DNA of 64,000 nt from an uncultured Psychroserpens sp. (lineage in GTDB: Bacteria > Bacteroidota > Bacteroidia > Flavobacteriales > Flavobacteriaceae): positions 62,001 through 126,000 of the forward strand of contig CANLEE010000005.1 of NCBI GenBank assembly GCA_947489585.1, read 5' to 3'. How positions within the stretch are numbered: the stretch's first letter is position 1; every line of letters begins with the position of its first letter. Below the pieces are notes generated by a model, which was not told the DNA's origin, did not search any database, and saw only the letters and a program-made list of their open reading frames with translations. Position numbers and translations under genes: made by a program. Positions 8,366 through 16,227 of the stretch are shown here, one piece after another.

Positions 8366-11005
8366 TTAAGAGAATGTGAGTTCTCCTTTAGCTTCTAATT
8401 CTTTAAACTCTTGAACTAAATCAAGCGCATCAGGAATAACATCACTACACAATATAATTAATGACCCTTTAACTGCATTTTTTACAGCATAGGTAATCGC
8501 TTCTTTTTCAGAAGGAATAATTGTTGTTTTCTTATTAGGATCCTTCATCTTAATACCATCATTAAGCATTTTGATAAGCTCTTCCTCGGTTTTCCCTCTT
8601 AAACGTTTATCCTGACGGATAATAATTTCATCAAACATTTCGGCAGCAATGGCTCCCATTTCGTTATTATCTTCAACACGTCTATCTCCAATTCCTGCGA
8701 TAATTCCAACCTTCACTGTTGCATCTAATTCATCAGTGAATTTTTGCAAAGCGCGCATTCCTGCAGGATTATGAGCATAATCTAATAAAATTGTAAAATC
8801 ATTAAATTCGAATAAATTTAAACGTCCTGGTGTTTGCGAAGCTGAAGGAATAAAGGTTTCTAAGGCTGCTTTCATATCTTCAATACTAATTCCTTGAACA
8901 TGCGCAGCTAGAACAGCCGCCAATACATTTTGGATCATAAACTTCGCTTTGCCTCCATAAGTCAAAGGAATATGCTCTGCTTTCATAATACGCATTTTCC
9001 ACTCCCCTCTGCAAATTGTAACATAACCGTTTTCATAAACAGCTGTGATTCCGTGAAGGCGTTGTAATGCTTTTACTCTAGGATTATTTTCATCCATTGA
9101 GAATAATGCTACATTACAATCTACATTACGTCGCATGTCATATACCAAATCATCATCAGCATTTAATATCGCATAACCATCAGGTAATACGGTTTCTGGA
9201 ACAACTGCTTTCACTTTAGCTAATTGTTCTATAGTATTAATTCCTTTTAGGCCTAAATGATCTGCAGCTACATTAGTAACTACTGCTACATCACATTTTT
9301 TAAACCCTAATCCAGCACGTAGCAAACCGCCTCTAGCACATTCTAAAACAGCGAAATTTACTGTAGGATCTTTTAGTACAAATTCAGAACTCGAAGGACC
9401 TGTACAATCTCCAGTCATTAATAACCTATTTTGTATGTAAACACCATCACTTGTTGTATAACCTACGCGATACCCCTTCATTTTAGCGATATGAGCTATT
9501 AATCGTGTTGTTGTTGTTTTTCCATTAGTACCAGAAGTGGCTATAATAGGAATTCGTCCTGTATCACCTTTTTGAGGAAATAATTTATCAATTACAGGAG
9601 CTGCCACATTACGAGGCAATCCAGTTGTTGGTGCTAAATGCATTCTAAATCCAGGTCCCGCATTTACTTCTAAAACTGCACCTCCAGTTTCAGATAAAGG
9701 CTTAGAAATATCTGTGGTCATGATATCGATTCCGCAAATATCTAAGTCGATAATTTTAGAGATACGTTCTGCCATACTTACGTTTGCAGGATGTATTATA
9801 TCTGTAATATCCTCAGCTGTTCCACCTGTGCTTAAGTTAGCTGTATCTTTTAATATTAATCGCTCACCTTCAGCAATAACAGAATCTAAAGTATATCCTG
9901 CATCCTTAATTATATTTTGTGTTAACTCGTTTGTGGTAATTTTAGTGAGTACATTTTCATGTCCAAAACCACGACGTGGATCACTATTCACTTCATCTAT
10001 TAATTCTTGTACAGTAGATTTTCCGTCACCTATAACGTGAGCAGGTGTACGTATAGCACCAGCTACTAAAACATTATTAATAACCAATAGTCTGTAATCC
10101 TCTCCTACTATAAATTTTTCTATGATAATCGCGCCACTTCGAGAGCTCTCTTTTGCATGTCTAAATGCAACAAGTGCATCATCATAATTTTGAATATCTA
10201 CGGTAATTCCTCGACCATGGTTTCCATCGATAGGCTTAATCACTAAAGGATACCCAACATAACGACACGCCTCTTCTAAACTACGTTCACGACGAATTAT
10301 ATCACCACGAGGCACTTCGACTTCAGCCTGTTCTAACAAGTATTTTGTATCCTCTTTATCACATGCCAACTCAACACCAATACTACTGGTTTCACTAGTT
10401 ACAGTAGCTTGAATACGTTTTTGATTAGCACCATATCCTAATTGACATAGTGAATATTTGTTTAATCTAATCCAAGGAATTCCACGAGCTTCTGCCTCAG
10501 CAACAATAGATCCAGTACTAGGTCCTAAACGATCTGCTTCACGCAATTCTCGCATTTCTTGAATGTCATCTGTTAAATCATAAGCCTCACCTTTAATTAA
10601 AGCCTCACAAATTCTAACTGCTGCTTTTGCGGCATAACGACCAACAGATTCTTCCATATAAGAGAACACAACATTATAAACACCTTCTTCGCCATAGCCA
10701 CGAGTTCTTCCAAAACCTGTATCCATACCTGCAAGTGTTTGAATCTCTAAAGCAATGTGTTCAATAATGTGACCCATCCATGTGCCCTCATCAACACGCA
10801 TAAAAAAACCGCCTTCGCAACCTTCAGAGCAACGATGCGAATACATACTAGGAAACATTTCTTTTAAACGTTCTGGAAACCCTTCTATTTTATTAGACGG
10901 TAGTTCTTCCATTTCCTGAAGATCCAAAACCATTACTATTAGTTTATGTCGTCTAACAGACCAGTAGTTTGGTCCTCTCATTGCGTTTATACTGCGTATG
11001 TCCAT
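8366..11005 (-). CDS. cphA: Cyanophycin synthetase
   Basis: ATP-dependent, primer-dependent synthesis of multi-L-arginyl-poly-L-aspartate (cyanophycin). The N-terminal domain starts with the family motif INAMRGPNYWS. A central ATP-grasp domain follows (about 215-480; PLVIKPIDGNHGRGITVDI and VLEVNAGPGFRMH visible). The C-terminal Mur-ligase domain has its P-loop at ATSGTNGKTTTTR (about 489-501) and DYAHNPAGM (about 745-753). The length of 879 fits the usual 870-900. It is divergent from cphB, with about 97 bp of shared upstream sequence, so synthesis and breakdown enzymes are encoded back to back. An isoaspartyl peptidase that could finish degradation lies at 15117-16049. Bacteroidota CphA are known; whether the product here is classical cyanophycin is inferred. 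Confidence 0.95.
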   Translation of the reverse strand: MDIRSINAMRGPNYWSVRRHKLIVMVLDLQEMEELPSNKIEGFPERLKEMFPSMYSHRCSEGCEGGFFMRVDEGTWMGHIIEHIALEIQTLAGMDTGFGRTRGYGEEGVYNVVFSYMEESVGRYAAKAAVRICEALIKGEAYDLTDDIQEMRELREADRLGPSTGSIVAEAEARGIPWIRLNKYSLCQLGYGANQKRIQATVTSETSSIGVELACDKEDTKYLLEQAEVEVPRGDIIRRERSLEEACRYVGYPLVIKPIDGNHGRGITVDIQNYDDALVAFRHAKESSRSGAIIIEKFIVGEDYRLLVINNVLVAGAIRTPAHVIGDGKSTVQELIDEVNSDPRRGFGHENVLTKITTNELTQNIIKDAGYTLDSVIAEGERLILKDTANLSTGGTAEDITDIIHPANVSMAERISKIIDLDICGIDIMTTDISKPLSETGGAVLEVNAGPGFRMHLAPTTGLPRNVAAPVIDKLFPQKGDTGRIPIIATSGTNGKTTTTRLIAHIAKMKGYRVGYTTSDGVYIQNRLLMTGDCTGPSSSEFVLKDPTVNFAVLECARGGLLRAGLGFKKCDVAVVTNVAADHLGLKGINTIEQLAKVKAVVPETVLPDGYAILNADDDLVYDMRRNVDCNVALFSMDENNPRVKALQRLHGITAVYENGYVTICRGEWKMRIMKAEHIPLTYGGKAKFMIQNVLAAVLAAHVQGISIEDMKAALETFIPSASQTPGRLNLFEFNDFTILLDYAHNPAGMRALQKFTDELDATVKVGIIAGIGDRRVEDNNEMGAIAAEMFDEIIIRQDKRLRGKTEEELIKMLNDGIKMKDPNKKTTIIPSEKEAITYAVKNAVKGSLIILCSDVIPDALDLVQEFKELEAKGELTFS

Positions 11006-11066
11006 ATGGTTGGTTTTTTAAGTGAAAAGATTATAAATATAACATTTTTCAATAGAAAAATTAGTT

Positions 11067-11074
11067 TATTTTTG
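11067..11074 (+). promoter_or_regulatory. -7 box (TATTTTTG) for cphB
   Basis: Exact match to the Bacteroidota TAnnTTTG element, 28 bp before the cphB start codon. No clear TTG is seen at the -33 distance. A purine-rich AGGAAAG (11092-11097 region) precedes the start codon. Confidence 0.5.
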
Positions 11075-11102
11075 CTCAATATTCAATCTACAGGAAAGTT
11101 TT

Positions 11103-11966
11103 ATGCAGAAGATTAAAGGAACGCTCATCCCTATTGGAGGAAATGAAGACAAAGGTCTAGAAAACAACGAATTATACACTCTAGAGTTTATTGATGAAGG
11201 TATTTTGTACCATGTTGTTAAAGAAGCTGGAGGTGTAAATTCTAAAATTGTGGTTATTCCAACAGCTTCCAGTATTCCTAAGGAAGTAGGAGAAAATTAC
11301 CTTTCTGCATTTAAAACATTAGGTTGTACTGATGTCACCGTTTTAGATATTAGAAGCAAAAAAGATTCTGAAAAACAAGCCTCGATTGATCTTATAAAAT
11401 CTGCTAATTGTGTCATGTTTTCTGGTGGAAACCAATCAAAAATTACTGATAAAATTGGAGGCACAACGATTCATGATATTCTAAGTGAACGTTATAAAAA
11501 TGATGAAGGTTTTGTTATTGCTGGTACGAGTGCAGGAGCCATGGCAATGTCTAACGAGATGATTGCAGGAGGAAGTGCTGCTGAATCGTTCATCAAAGGT
11601 GCTGTAGCGATGTACAAAGGATTGAGTTTAATCCCAAGTTTAATTATCGACACCCACTTTATAAGACGCGGGCGTTTTGGAAGGCAAAGTGAAGCCATTG
11701 CTAAACATCCAAATTTAGTTGGCCTGGGTCTTGCTGAAGACACTGGCCTTATTATCAAAAATGCTAATGATTGCACAGTTATTGGCTCAGGAATGGTTAT
11801 CGTTTTTGATGGTAGTAACTTAACGCATAACAATGAAAAAGTGCTTCAAGAAGGGACGCCTATGACCATGGCTAACCTTACCGTTCATGTACTTTCAAAT
11901 GGTGATCAATACGACATTAAAAATAGAAAAGTAACAGTCCTTCCTATTGAAGCGCCTTTTATTTAA
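11103..11966 (+). CDS. cphB: Cyanophycinase (peptidase family S51)
   Basis: Serine exopeptidase that releases beta-Asp-Arg dipeptides from cyanophycin. The nucleophile elbow GTSAGAM at 141-147 gives Ser143. FSGGNQ (106-111) is the oxyanion/glutamine region and DTHFIRRGR (173-181) supplies the conserved His175, all as in S51 cyanophycinases. The length of 287 is near the usual 270-290, with no signal peptide, so it is intracellular. It is divergent from cphA. The 3' end overlaps the YceI gene on the other strand by 4 bp. Confidence 0.94.
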   Translation: MQKIKGTLIPIGGNEDKGLENNELYTLEFIDEGILYHVVKEAGGVNSKIVVIPTASSIPKEVGENYLSAFKTLGCTDVTVLDIRSKKDSEKQASIDLIKSANCVMFSGGNQSKITDKIGGTTIHDILSERYKNDEGFVIAGTSAGAMAMSNEMIAGGSAAESFIKGAVAMYKGLSLIPSLIIDTHFIRRGRFGRQSEAIAKHPNLVGLGLAEDTGLIIKNANDCTVIGSGMVIVFDGSNLTHNNEKVLQEGTPMTMANLTVHVLSNGDQYDIKNRKVTVLPIEAPFI

Positions 11967-12505
11967 TAGTTGATAAACACTTCGATTTTAATTATATCTC
12001 CTATTAATCCATTCATAGATCCAAAGTCAAGTTTAAAGTCTTTTCTACTAATTTTCGCAGTTAATTTCATTTCAGTTTCAGTTTCAAAATTTTGAATGAA
12101 TAATTGTATCGGTCGTGTTTCTCTTTTAATTATTAGTTGCCCCGAAATTGCATTTGAAGGCGTATCAATTTCACTTGAATTAAATTGAATCGTCGCATAT
12201 GTTTTACTATCTAAATAGGCCTCGCTTAACAACATCTTATCTCTTGAATCATCATTGGTACTAATACTTTCTACACGAATATTTCCTTTTAAATTAACCA
12301 GCTGCTTATTCTGAAACGTGACTTCTCCTTCAAAATCATGAAATCCGCCCTCAACATTTAAAACACCTAAATGCTTTATGCTAAATGTAATTTGTGAGTT
12401 TTCGGCATTTATGACAAGCGTTTTGGATTGTGAAGCACAAAAAAAGCCTTGTCCTAAACTAAGGTACAAGGCTATTATACATTTTATGTAAATTTTATTC
12501 AGCAA
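11963..12505 (-). CDS. YceI-family protein (second of tandem pair)
   Basis: Secreted lipocalin-like protein of the YceI family, which binds isoprenoid or amide lipids in characterised members. The signal peptide is about residues 1-26 (ending near CASQS). The YceI fold is seen in SQITFSIKHLGVLNVEGGFHDFEG and the repeated beta-strand pattern, ending RKDFKLDFG. It starts 11 bp inside the end of the upstream YceI gene, so the two are translationally coupled. The paralogue is clearly related but only weakly conserved. The ligand is unknown. Confidence 0.82.
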   Translation of the reverse strand: MLNKIYIKCIIALYLSLGQGFFCASQSKTLVINAENSQITFSIKHLGVLNVEGGFHDFEGEVTFQNKQLVNLKGNIRVESISTNDDSRDKMLLSEAYLDSKTYATIQFNSSEIDTPSNAISGQLIIKRETRPIQLFIQNFETETEMKLTAKISRKDFKLDFGSMNGLIGDIIKIEVFINY

Positions 12506-13076
12506 TAGCCAAAATCATTAATGTAATCTTCACATCATTACTTACAATAGAGGTTCCATTAGGTAACTTTCTATCGAATGCAATCCCGTAATCTTGTCTG
12601 TTAATTGTAATCGAAGCATTAAATGCAATAGATTGTTTTTGAGTAGGCAAATCTAGTAATGGGCCTTTGATTAAGCATGGCAACTCAATAGATTTGGTCA
12701 CACCATGGATAGTTAAATCTCCAACAATATAAGTGTTACCGTTTTTTGATATTGCTTTAGTGCTATTAAATGAAATTTCAGGATATGCCGCTGCATCAAG
12801 AAACACTTTACTCTTTACAGCACTTTCTCCACCAGCATTATTAGCATCATAACTCTCAACTTTAATCCTTGCATTTGCATTCGTTTTGGACAAATCATCT
12901 TTGTCATAGGTAATTGTTCCTTCAACCGTTTTAAAGCGACCAGACACATCAACAACACCAAAACGTTCCACATTAATTTGCACAGTGCTATGACCTTCGT
13001 CAATCACATAAGTTTGCGCATTGATTTCAGAAATAAAAAAAAGTGATACCGTAATAAAAGCAAATAAAGTTCTCAT
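12495..13076 (-). CDS. YceI-family protein (first of tandem pair)
   Basis: Typical full-length YceI protein (193 aa). Signal peptide MRTLFAFITVSLFFISEINAQ, then YVIDEGHSTVQINVERFGVVDVSGRFKTVEGTI (N-terminal YceI signature), GDLTIHGVTKSIELP (central signature) and INRQDYGIAFDRKLPNG (C-terminal signature). Periplasmic, beta-barrel, probably binding a hydrophobic ligand. It overlaps the next YceI gene by 11 bp. An 18-bp palindrome lies 58 bp upstream. A membrane AraC-type regulator is encoded just before it on the same strand. Confidence 0.9.
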   Translation of the reverse strand: MRTLFAFITVSLFFISEINAQTYVIDEGHSTVQINVERFGVVDVSGRFKTVEGTITYDKDDLSKTNANARIKVESYDANNAGGESAVKSKVFLDAAAYPEISFNSTKAISKNGNTYIVGDLTIHGVTKSIELPCLIKGPLLDLPTQKQSIAFNASITINRQDYGIAFDRKLPNGTSIVSNDVKITLMILAIAE

Positions 13077-13133
13077 GAATTATAGTTTTAAGATTTATAC
13101 CATAATAGTAATATTCTTAAGCCATAATCACGA

Positions 13134-13151
13134 CAACCTTTATAAAGGTTG
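13134..13151. promoter_or_regulatory. 18-bp perfect palindrome upstream of the yceI pair
   Basis: CAACCTTTATAAAGGTTG lies between the end of the AraC-type regulator gene and the start of the first yceI gene (both minus strand). No T-run follows on either strand, so it is a poor terminator. It may be an operator, or processing structure. Function unproven. Confidence 0.4.
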
Positions 13152-13175
13152 CGCTCTTTTATGAAAAAATTAAGG

Positions 13176-14300
13176 TTAAATAGTATCTCGAAACTTAGAA
13201 GGTGTCCTATTTTCAAATTTCTTGAAGGCATTCACAAAAGACGTTTTATTATTGAATCCCGAATCGAATGCAACTTGCATTAAGGTATATTCAGTATGAT
13301 TGGAAATAATAGTTTTTGCTTCATTGACGCGAAATTGATTTATAAAATCGAAAAACGATAACTCGTAATGTTGGTTAATAATTTGGGACAAATGATGCTT
13401 GCTTATCGCTAAACGCTCAGCCAAATGATTTAAACGCAAGGTATGATCTAGATACAATTTTTCATCAGTCATTAATTGATTAATTATGGTAACATATTCG
13501 GAAACTTTATCAGCATTTAAAGTGCTTCCAGAATATTTCCCATTGGTCTCAACGGGTTTCCATTCGGCACGAAAAAATTTAAAACTGATAAAATAGAACA
13601 ACACACCAATAGGAAGTACATAGATATAATCTAAATGTCTTCTGTAAATGTCTGTTACTAGTAAAATGTATAAGAATATGGCAGAAAGCACCAAAAGAAT
13701 AAGGAGTATGATATTAAAATACTTTAGCCATTTGACTTTATTATCGATTGCAGAATACTCTTTAGTTAATCCAGTAGCATACCCTTTAACTAAGTTTAGA
13801 TTTTTAATCAGAAAAAATGCCAAATGAACAAACTGAGACACAAACACGATCGAATATATCCATTGAATGGTTGCCAATTGTTTTTCGCGATGGTCAAAAA
13901 CTGAAAGCATGCCATAATCCACTTGTCGATCGTTTATTGCTTTATATGAAATTAACGGAATGACAATCACAAAAATGAAAAAGGGAAGAAAATGCAACAG
14001 TTCCTTTTTTGAGAATTTCCAGTCTATATTGGTAATTGATTTAAAATAAAAATATGTCAATGGCCCTAATAAAAACCAAGAACCATAGCGTGTTCCGTAG
14101 AAGATATTCAATTGAAAATTTATTTTATTTCTAATGAAGAAGAATTCAACTAAAAACCAAATTAAGACCAAAACAATCCATACTAAAAAACGATTGCCTC
14201 TTTTTGTACGATTTCCGTTAGAAAACAAAAGCACCGACAGCAAGAACAACCCTTGAAAGCCAGCGACTATAATTAATATGGACCAAAGATCAAGCGTCAT
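13176..14300 (-). CDS. Membrane-bound AraC-family transcriptional regulator
   Basis: 374 residues. About seven hydrophobic segments occupy residues 1-245. A C-terminal AraC-type double helix-turn-helix (about 280-372) follows, with visible signatures LAERLAISKHHLSQIINQHYELSFFDFINQFRVNEA and VAFDSGFNNKTSFVNAFKKFENRTPSKFR. This 7TM-HTH_18 architecture is common in Bacteroidota and implies membrane-proximal signal sensing. The gene follows the GNAT gene with a 1-bp gap, so it is probably cotranscribed with GNAT and the isoaspartyl peptidase. The target could be the adjacent yceI pair (inference). Confidence 0.88.
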   Translation of the reverse strand: MTLDLWSILIIVAGFQGLFLLSVLLFSNGNRTKRGNRFLVWIVLVLIWFLVEFFFIRNKINFQLNIFYGTRYGSWFLLGPLTYFYFKSITNIDWKFSKKELLHFLPFFIFVIVIPLISYKAINDRQVDYGMLSVFDHREKQLATIQWIYSIVFVSQFVHLAFFLIKNLNLVKGYATGLTKEYSAIDNKVKWLKYFNIILLILLVLSAIFLYILLVTDIYRRHLDYIYVLPIGVLFYFISFKFFRAEWKPVETNGKYSGSTLNADKVSEYVTIINQLMTDEKLYLDHTLRLNHLAERLAISKHHLSQIINQHYELSFFDFINQFRVNEAKTIISNHTEYTLMQVAFDSGFNNKTSFVNAFKKFENRTPSKFRDTI

Positions 14301-14301
14301 G

Positions 14302-15120
14302 TTATAAATTTAGTTCCATTTCGTATTGGTTAACTGTGTTTTTTAAACCTGCATGTTCTAGAGCATGAAGTTTAGTATCAAGTCGATCATCAACATTAAT
14401 AATTCTAACCTGTTTCAAAACCGATTGAACAGCAAACATTAAGCGTTCCCAATGTCCTTCTTTATGAGCATTTAAAATCTCCAACTGATTTATAGTTCCG
14501 TCAGGTTTTATTGAAAAAAAAGATTCTATTTCAGCATCGTTATACACATTATAGTATTTAGAATTTCCATCCTTTAAACACCTATAATGAAAGTCCCAAG
14601 AGTATTTGTCTTGATTAGGCATGTCGCTCCAAAGTATATTATCAAACGATATTTCCTCCATTTTAACTGGACCTTCATTTGACGATAATTCGCCAGCAAA
14701 ACATTTAAACGTCTTACAAATTTTAAAGCCAACACCTTGATATGCCTTTACCGCTTTTTCATTTTCGATAATCACTTCGAGCACACTTTTTGTAATGCCG
14801 TTTCGTTTTAAATCTGAAATAGCATACGCATAAATAGCTTTCACTATTTTTCTCCCTCGATATTCGGGAATCACTCCAGTGCCAGTGTTGAATGCAATCT
14901 GTTCACCATGACGTTCATCAATAGCATGAATAATAAAACCAACCAATTGATCGCCATCAAACATACCATAAGATAAATCGAAATTAACCTTAGCGACTTT
15001 CCAGCGTTGCTTATAATAGTTGTAATCTGTAGGCATTGTTACGAAATAGTTTTCGAACGCAGACAGAAAGCATTCCATAATGGTCTCGAAATCTGTATGT
15101 CCTAAATGCCTTACAATCAT
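14302..15120 (-). CDS. GNAT-family N-acetyltransferase
   Basis: 272 residues. The N-terminal half (about 1-150) has the GNAT fold with the acetyl-CoA loop region GTGVIPEYRGRKIVKAIYAYAI and the later NEKAVKAYQGVGFKI signature. The C-terminal half (about 150-272) is a second, divergent GNAT-like region without clear cofactor residues. The acceptor substrate is unknown. The start codon overlaps the stop of the upstream isoaspartyl peptidase by 4 bp (ATGA), so the two are translationally coupled. A link to amino-acid or dipeptide metabolism is possible but only contextual. Confidence 0.83.
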   Translation of the reverse strand: MIVRHLGHTDFETIMECFLSAFENYFVTMPTDYNYYKQRWKVAKVNFDLSYGMFDGDQLVGFIIHAIDERHGEQIAFNTGTGVIPEYRGRKIVKAIYAYAISDLKRNGITKSVLEVIIENEKAVKAYQGVGFKICKTFKCFAGELSSNEGPVKMEEISFDNILWSDMPNQDKYSWDFHYRCLKDGNSKYYNVYNDAEIESFFSIKPDGTINQLEILNAHKEGHWERLMFAVQSVLKQVRIINVDDRLDTKLHALEHAGLKNTVNQYEMELNL

Positions 15121-16049
15121 GATTTATAAATTGAAATATCTTCTTTCCCTTCAGAAGTTTTACTCGCACGATACATGCCTTCTGTATTAAATGGCATCGC
15201 AATATTACCATTAGTATCCACAGCAATTAAGCCACCATCACCTCCAATTTCAAGAATACGTTTATGAATCACCTCTTCCGAAGCGGCTTTTAAACTCATG
15301 CCTTTATGTTCCATCAAACAAGCCACATCATACGCCACAACACCGCGAATAAAAAACTCACCACTTCCAGTACAAGAAATTGCACAGGTTTTGTTGTTGG
15401 CATAATTTCCAGCACCGACCATTGGACTATCGCCAACGCGCCCCCATTTTTTATTGGTCATACCTCCTGTTGATGTCGCTGCGGCAATATTGCCGTCTTG
15501 GTCACAAGCCACTGCGCCAACAGTCCCGAATTTAGAATCCTTTTTGGTAGAATGGTCCAACTGAAAACTATCGGTGTCCTTTATCTCTATCCATTGTTGA
15601 TGGCGAAACTCATCATAAAAATACGACGCATCTTCCAAAGTATAATTGAGTTCATTAGCAAACTGCATGGCGCCTTCACCTGCCAAAAACACGTGCTCAC
15701 TTTTTTCCATGACGTCTCGGGCTAAACTTACTGGGTTTTTAATTCCAGTAATTAAACTCACTGCACCAGCATTCAAAGTATTTCCATCCATGATGCTTGC
15801 GTCCATTTCGTGAGATTCGGTTGCTGTAAACACAGATCCTTTTCCTGCGTTGAACAAAGGTGAATCTTCTAAAATTTTAACAGCAAGCTCGACAGCATCG
15901 ATAGCAGTTTTACCATCTTCTAAAACAGCATAACCTGCATCAAGTGCTAATTTTAAATCTTGTTTATATCTAGCTTCCAATTCGGGAGTCATCATTCCTT
16001 TGACTAAAGTGCCTGCACCTCCATGAATGGCTATTGAAAAATTTTTCAT
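15117..16049 (-). CDS. iaaA: Isoaspartyl peptidase / plant-type L-asparaginase
   Basis: Ntn-hydrolase that cleaves beta-aspartyl dipeptides and L-asparagine. IAIHGGAGT opens the protein. The autocleavage site is KFGTVGAVACD, with Thr176 as predicted nucleophile, and GGMTNKKWGRVGDSPMVGAGNYA follows. No signal peptide, so cytoplasmic. In cyanophycin users, enzymes of this class hydrolyse the beta-Asp-Arg released by cyanophycinase; cphA and cphB lie 3-5 kb away, which fits that role. The gene symbol is by family. First gene of an iaaA-GNAT-araC transcription unit. Confidence 0.92.
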   Translation of the reverse strand: MKNFSIAIHGGAGTLVKGMMTPELEARYKQDLKLALDAGYAVLEDGKTAIDAVELAVKILEDSPLFNAGKGSVFTATESHEMDASIMDGNTLNAGAVSLITGIKNPVSLARDVMEKSEHVFLAGEGAMQFANELNYTLEDASYFYDEFRHQQWIEIKDTDSFQLDHSTKKDSKFGTVGAVACDQDGNIAAATSTGGMTNKKWGRVGDSPMVGAGNYANNKTCAISCTGSGEFFIRGVVAYDVACLMEHKGMSLKAASEEVIHKRILEIGGDGGLIAVDTNGNIAMPFNTEGMYRASKTSEGKEDISIYKS

Positions 16050-16091
16050 TGTATTTTTTTTACTTCGGAAATTTACAAATTGTAGTTTAAT

Positions 16092-16126
16092 TTGTTCTAT
16101 ATAAACGCATAAGTTTTGTAGCTTTG
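16092..16126 (+). promoter_or_regulatory. Candidate polA promoter (TTG-N24-TAGCTTTG)
   Basis: TAGCTTTG at 16119-16126 matches TAnnTTTG exactly, with a TTG at 16092-16094. The 24-bp spacing is a little long for the consensus of about 19. It would place the palindromic repeat 16134-16199 inside the polA 5' leader. Confidence 0.45.
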
Positions 16127-16133
16127 AGTTTCT

Positions 16134-16199
16134 TGTCTATTCGAGCGCAGTCGAGAACTATTTATTATTAAAAACCTCTCGACTGCGCTCGAGGAGACA
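16134..16199. repeat. Palindromic dispersed repeat (REP-like), long hairpin form
   Basis: Perfect 16-bp arms (16141-16156 and 16177-16192, sequence TCTCGACTGCGCTCGA in one orientation) extend to about 23 bp with two mismatches and enclose a 20-bp loop. Each arm contains the core TCGACTGCGCTC, which recurs at 17153-17174 and 25066-25087 with different complementary flanks. It lies between divergent iaaA and polA. Confidence 0.8.
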
Positions 16200-16227
16200 T
16201 GAATTTCCAACTTTTAAGATATCTAAA

